A stretch of 5,353 nucleotides of DNA from contig JANWHR010000254.1 in the NCBI GenBank assembly GCA_025450355.1, forward strand, positions 1 through 5,353, given 5' to 3'. The notes under the pieces are model-generated. The model saw only the letters and a list, made by a program, of their open reading frames with translations, made no database searches and had not been told where the DNA came from. This DNA comes from Micropepsaceae bacterium (GTDB lineage: Bacteria; Pseudomonadota; Alphaproteobacteria; Micropepsales; Micropepsaceae). Below, in pieces: positions 4,348 through 5,353 of the stretch (position 1 is its first letter; each line of letters starts with the position of its first letter). The position numbers and the translations under genes are program-made.

Positions 4348-5353
4348 TGAAACACCTGTCTCGCAGAAGCCTCGCATTCATGACCATCGCGCTCGGCGTG
4401 GTGCTGTTCGTCGCCGCCAACATCGCGTCGAATTCCTGGTTGGGCGGGGCGCGCCTCGATTTGACGCAAAATGGCCTCTACACCCTGTCACCCGGCACCA
4501 AGGCGACGCTCACCAGGCTGCAGGAACCGGTAACACTCCGGCTTTATTTCTCGCGCCAGCAGGCTTCCGGATACGCGCAGGTCGTGGCCTACGCACAGCG
4601 CGTGCGTGACATGCTCAAACAATATGCCTCGCTCGCGGACGGCAAAGTCCGTTTCGAGGAGATCGACCCGCAACCCTTTACCCCCGCCGAAGACGACGCC
4701 GTCGCACAAGGGTTGACTGGCGCACCCACCCAGGAAGGCGACAATGTTTATTTCGGGCTGGTGGGCACCAACACCCTCCAGGGCCACGAGGTGATCCCGT
4801 TCTTCGACCAATCGCGCGAAGACTATCTCGAATACGACATCACCTCGCTCGTCTATAAACTTTCGCAGCCGCAGAAGCCGAAGCTCGGCGTCATCTCGAC
4901 ACTGCCGCTGGAAGCGGGCGCCGGCGGATTGCAGGCCGCGTTGGCCGGCAATTCGCAGCCTTACGTGTTCTACCAGCAGCTCAAGGACATCTACGACGTC
5001 CAGAGCTTCGATCCCGCAACCACCGACCGGATTCCCGCCAATGTCTCGACGCTGCTTGTCGTGCATCCCGCCAATCTCGGCGACAAGGTGCAGTATGCGA
5101 TCGATCAGTTTGTCCTGCGCGGCGGCCACGCCATCGTCTTTGTCGATCCGCTGTCCGAATCTTCGGTCCAGCAGGGCCCCGGCATTCAGGACCAGGGAGA
5201 CAAATCCAGCTCGACGCTGGGGCCGCTCCTGACCGCCTGGGGCGTTGATTTCGACCCCACGAAGGTCGTCGGCGACGCCAATCTCGCCCAACCCGTCCAG
5301 GTGAACGGTCAGAATGGCCAGCCGCAGGTGCTGGACTATCTCGCCTGGCTGCG
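4347..5353 (+). CDS. GldG-like ABC transporter auxiliary protein (3' partial)
   Basis: The frame opens at ATG 4347, within TGATG shared with the permease stop, and stays open to the window edge (335 complete codons), so the 3' end is missing. One membrane helix at about 10-28 anchors the N-terminus. The following segment RLDLTQNGLYTLSPGTKATL (36-55) is the hallmark opening of GldG and the ABC_transp_aux family, continuing into LQEPVTLRLYFS (58-69). Residues 160-185 (DYLEYDITSLVYKL, then PKLGVIS) and 231-268 (ANVSTLLVVHPANLGDK, then GGHAIVFVDPLSE) form the large extracytoplasmic alpha/beta region. Full family members are usually longer and end in a second membrane helix, which would lie beyond the window. 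It probably works with the ATPase and permease as a periplasmic-facing component; its molecular job is not established outside gliding bacteria. A DUF4340-type gene often follows in such clusters and may lie downstream. Confidence 0.88.
   Translation, partial: MKHLSRRSLAFMTIALGVVLFVAANIASNSWLGGARLDLTQNGLYTLSPGTKATLTRLQEPVTLRLYFSRQQASGYAQVVAYAQRVRDMLKQYASLADGKVRFEEIDPQPFTPAEDDAVAQGLTGAPTQEGDNVYFGLVGTNTLQGHEVIPFFDQSREDYLEYDITSLVYKLSQPQKPKLGVISTLPLEAGAGGLQAALAGNSQPYVFYQQLKDIYDVQSFDPATTDRIPANVSTLLVVHPANLGDKVQYAIDQFVLRGGHAIVFVDPLSESSVQQGPGIQDQGDKSSSTLGPLLTAWGVDFDPTKVVGDANLAQPVQVNGQNGQPQVLDYLAWL

Noticed and set aside
3529..4377. Minus-strand open frame of 282 codons antisense to the permease
   Set aside because: Its charged, His/Glu/Asp-rich translation is what the reverse complement of hydrophobic helices yields; the plus-strand permease has clear family motifs and coupled start and stop codons.
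4488..5291. Minus-strand open frame of 267 codons antisense to the GldG-like gene
   Set aside because: The plus strand is open throughout from 4347 to the window edge with clear GldG-family motifs; the minus frame has no recognisable domain.

Overview
The window is GC-rich with alphaproteobacterial-style codon use and gene content: a BrnT/BrnA toxin-antitoxin pair, a ModA-like binding protein and a Tat-exported alpha/beta hydrolase. The organism is probably an alphaproteobacterium; this is inferred from composition and families, since no taxonomic marker gene is present. No rRNA, tRNA, CRISPR array or transposase gene is visible.

Layout. (1) 1-660, plus strand: the C-terminal part of a ModA-like periplasmic binding protein, cut by the left edge. 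(2) 671-1192, minus strand, convergent with it: a type II toxin-antitoxin locus, brnT-brnA. The antitoxin brnA looks intact. The toxin brnT is frameshifted near its middle, so the first 57 codons of BrnT read in frame into BrnA. (3) 1193-1310: a short divergent regulatory region with a perfect 10-bp palindrome six bases from the brnT start. (4) 1311-2159, plus: a Tat-exported alpha/beta-hydrolase-fold protein with a cysteine in the nucleophile elbow. (5) 2160-2650: about 490 bases without a credible gene, dense in inverted repeats, with a G6/C12/G3 homopolymer block, a G-rich run and a perfect 16-bp palindrome. (6) 2651-5353, plus: three tightly coupled genes for an ABC-2 type exporter of the GldA/GldF/GldG kind: ATPase, six-helix permease and membrane-anchored GldG-like auxiliary protein. 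The last is cut by the right edge.

How the genes work together. The three ABC genes overlap at their junctions (ATGA, then TGATG) and almost certainly form one operon. The ATPase and permease would make the membrane engine, and the GldG-like protein would project a large domain from the membrane. Related gene sets occur well outside gliding Bacteroidetes and their substrate is generally unknown. The binding-protein gene, the toxin-antitoxin locus and the hydrolase look like unrelated neighbours.

The points most worth a second look are the broken toxin fused in frame to its antitoxin, the repeat-rich region ahead of the ABC operon, and the hydrolase's unusual active-site residues. I see no clearly new multi-gene system here.
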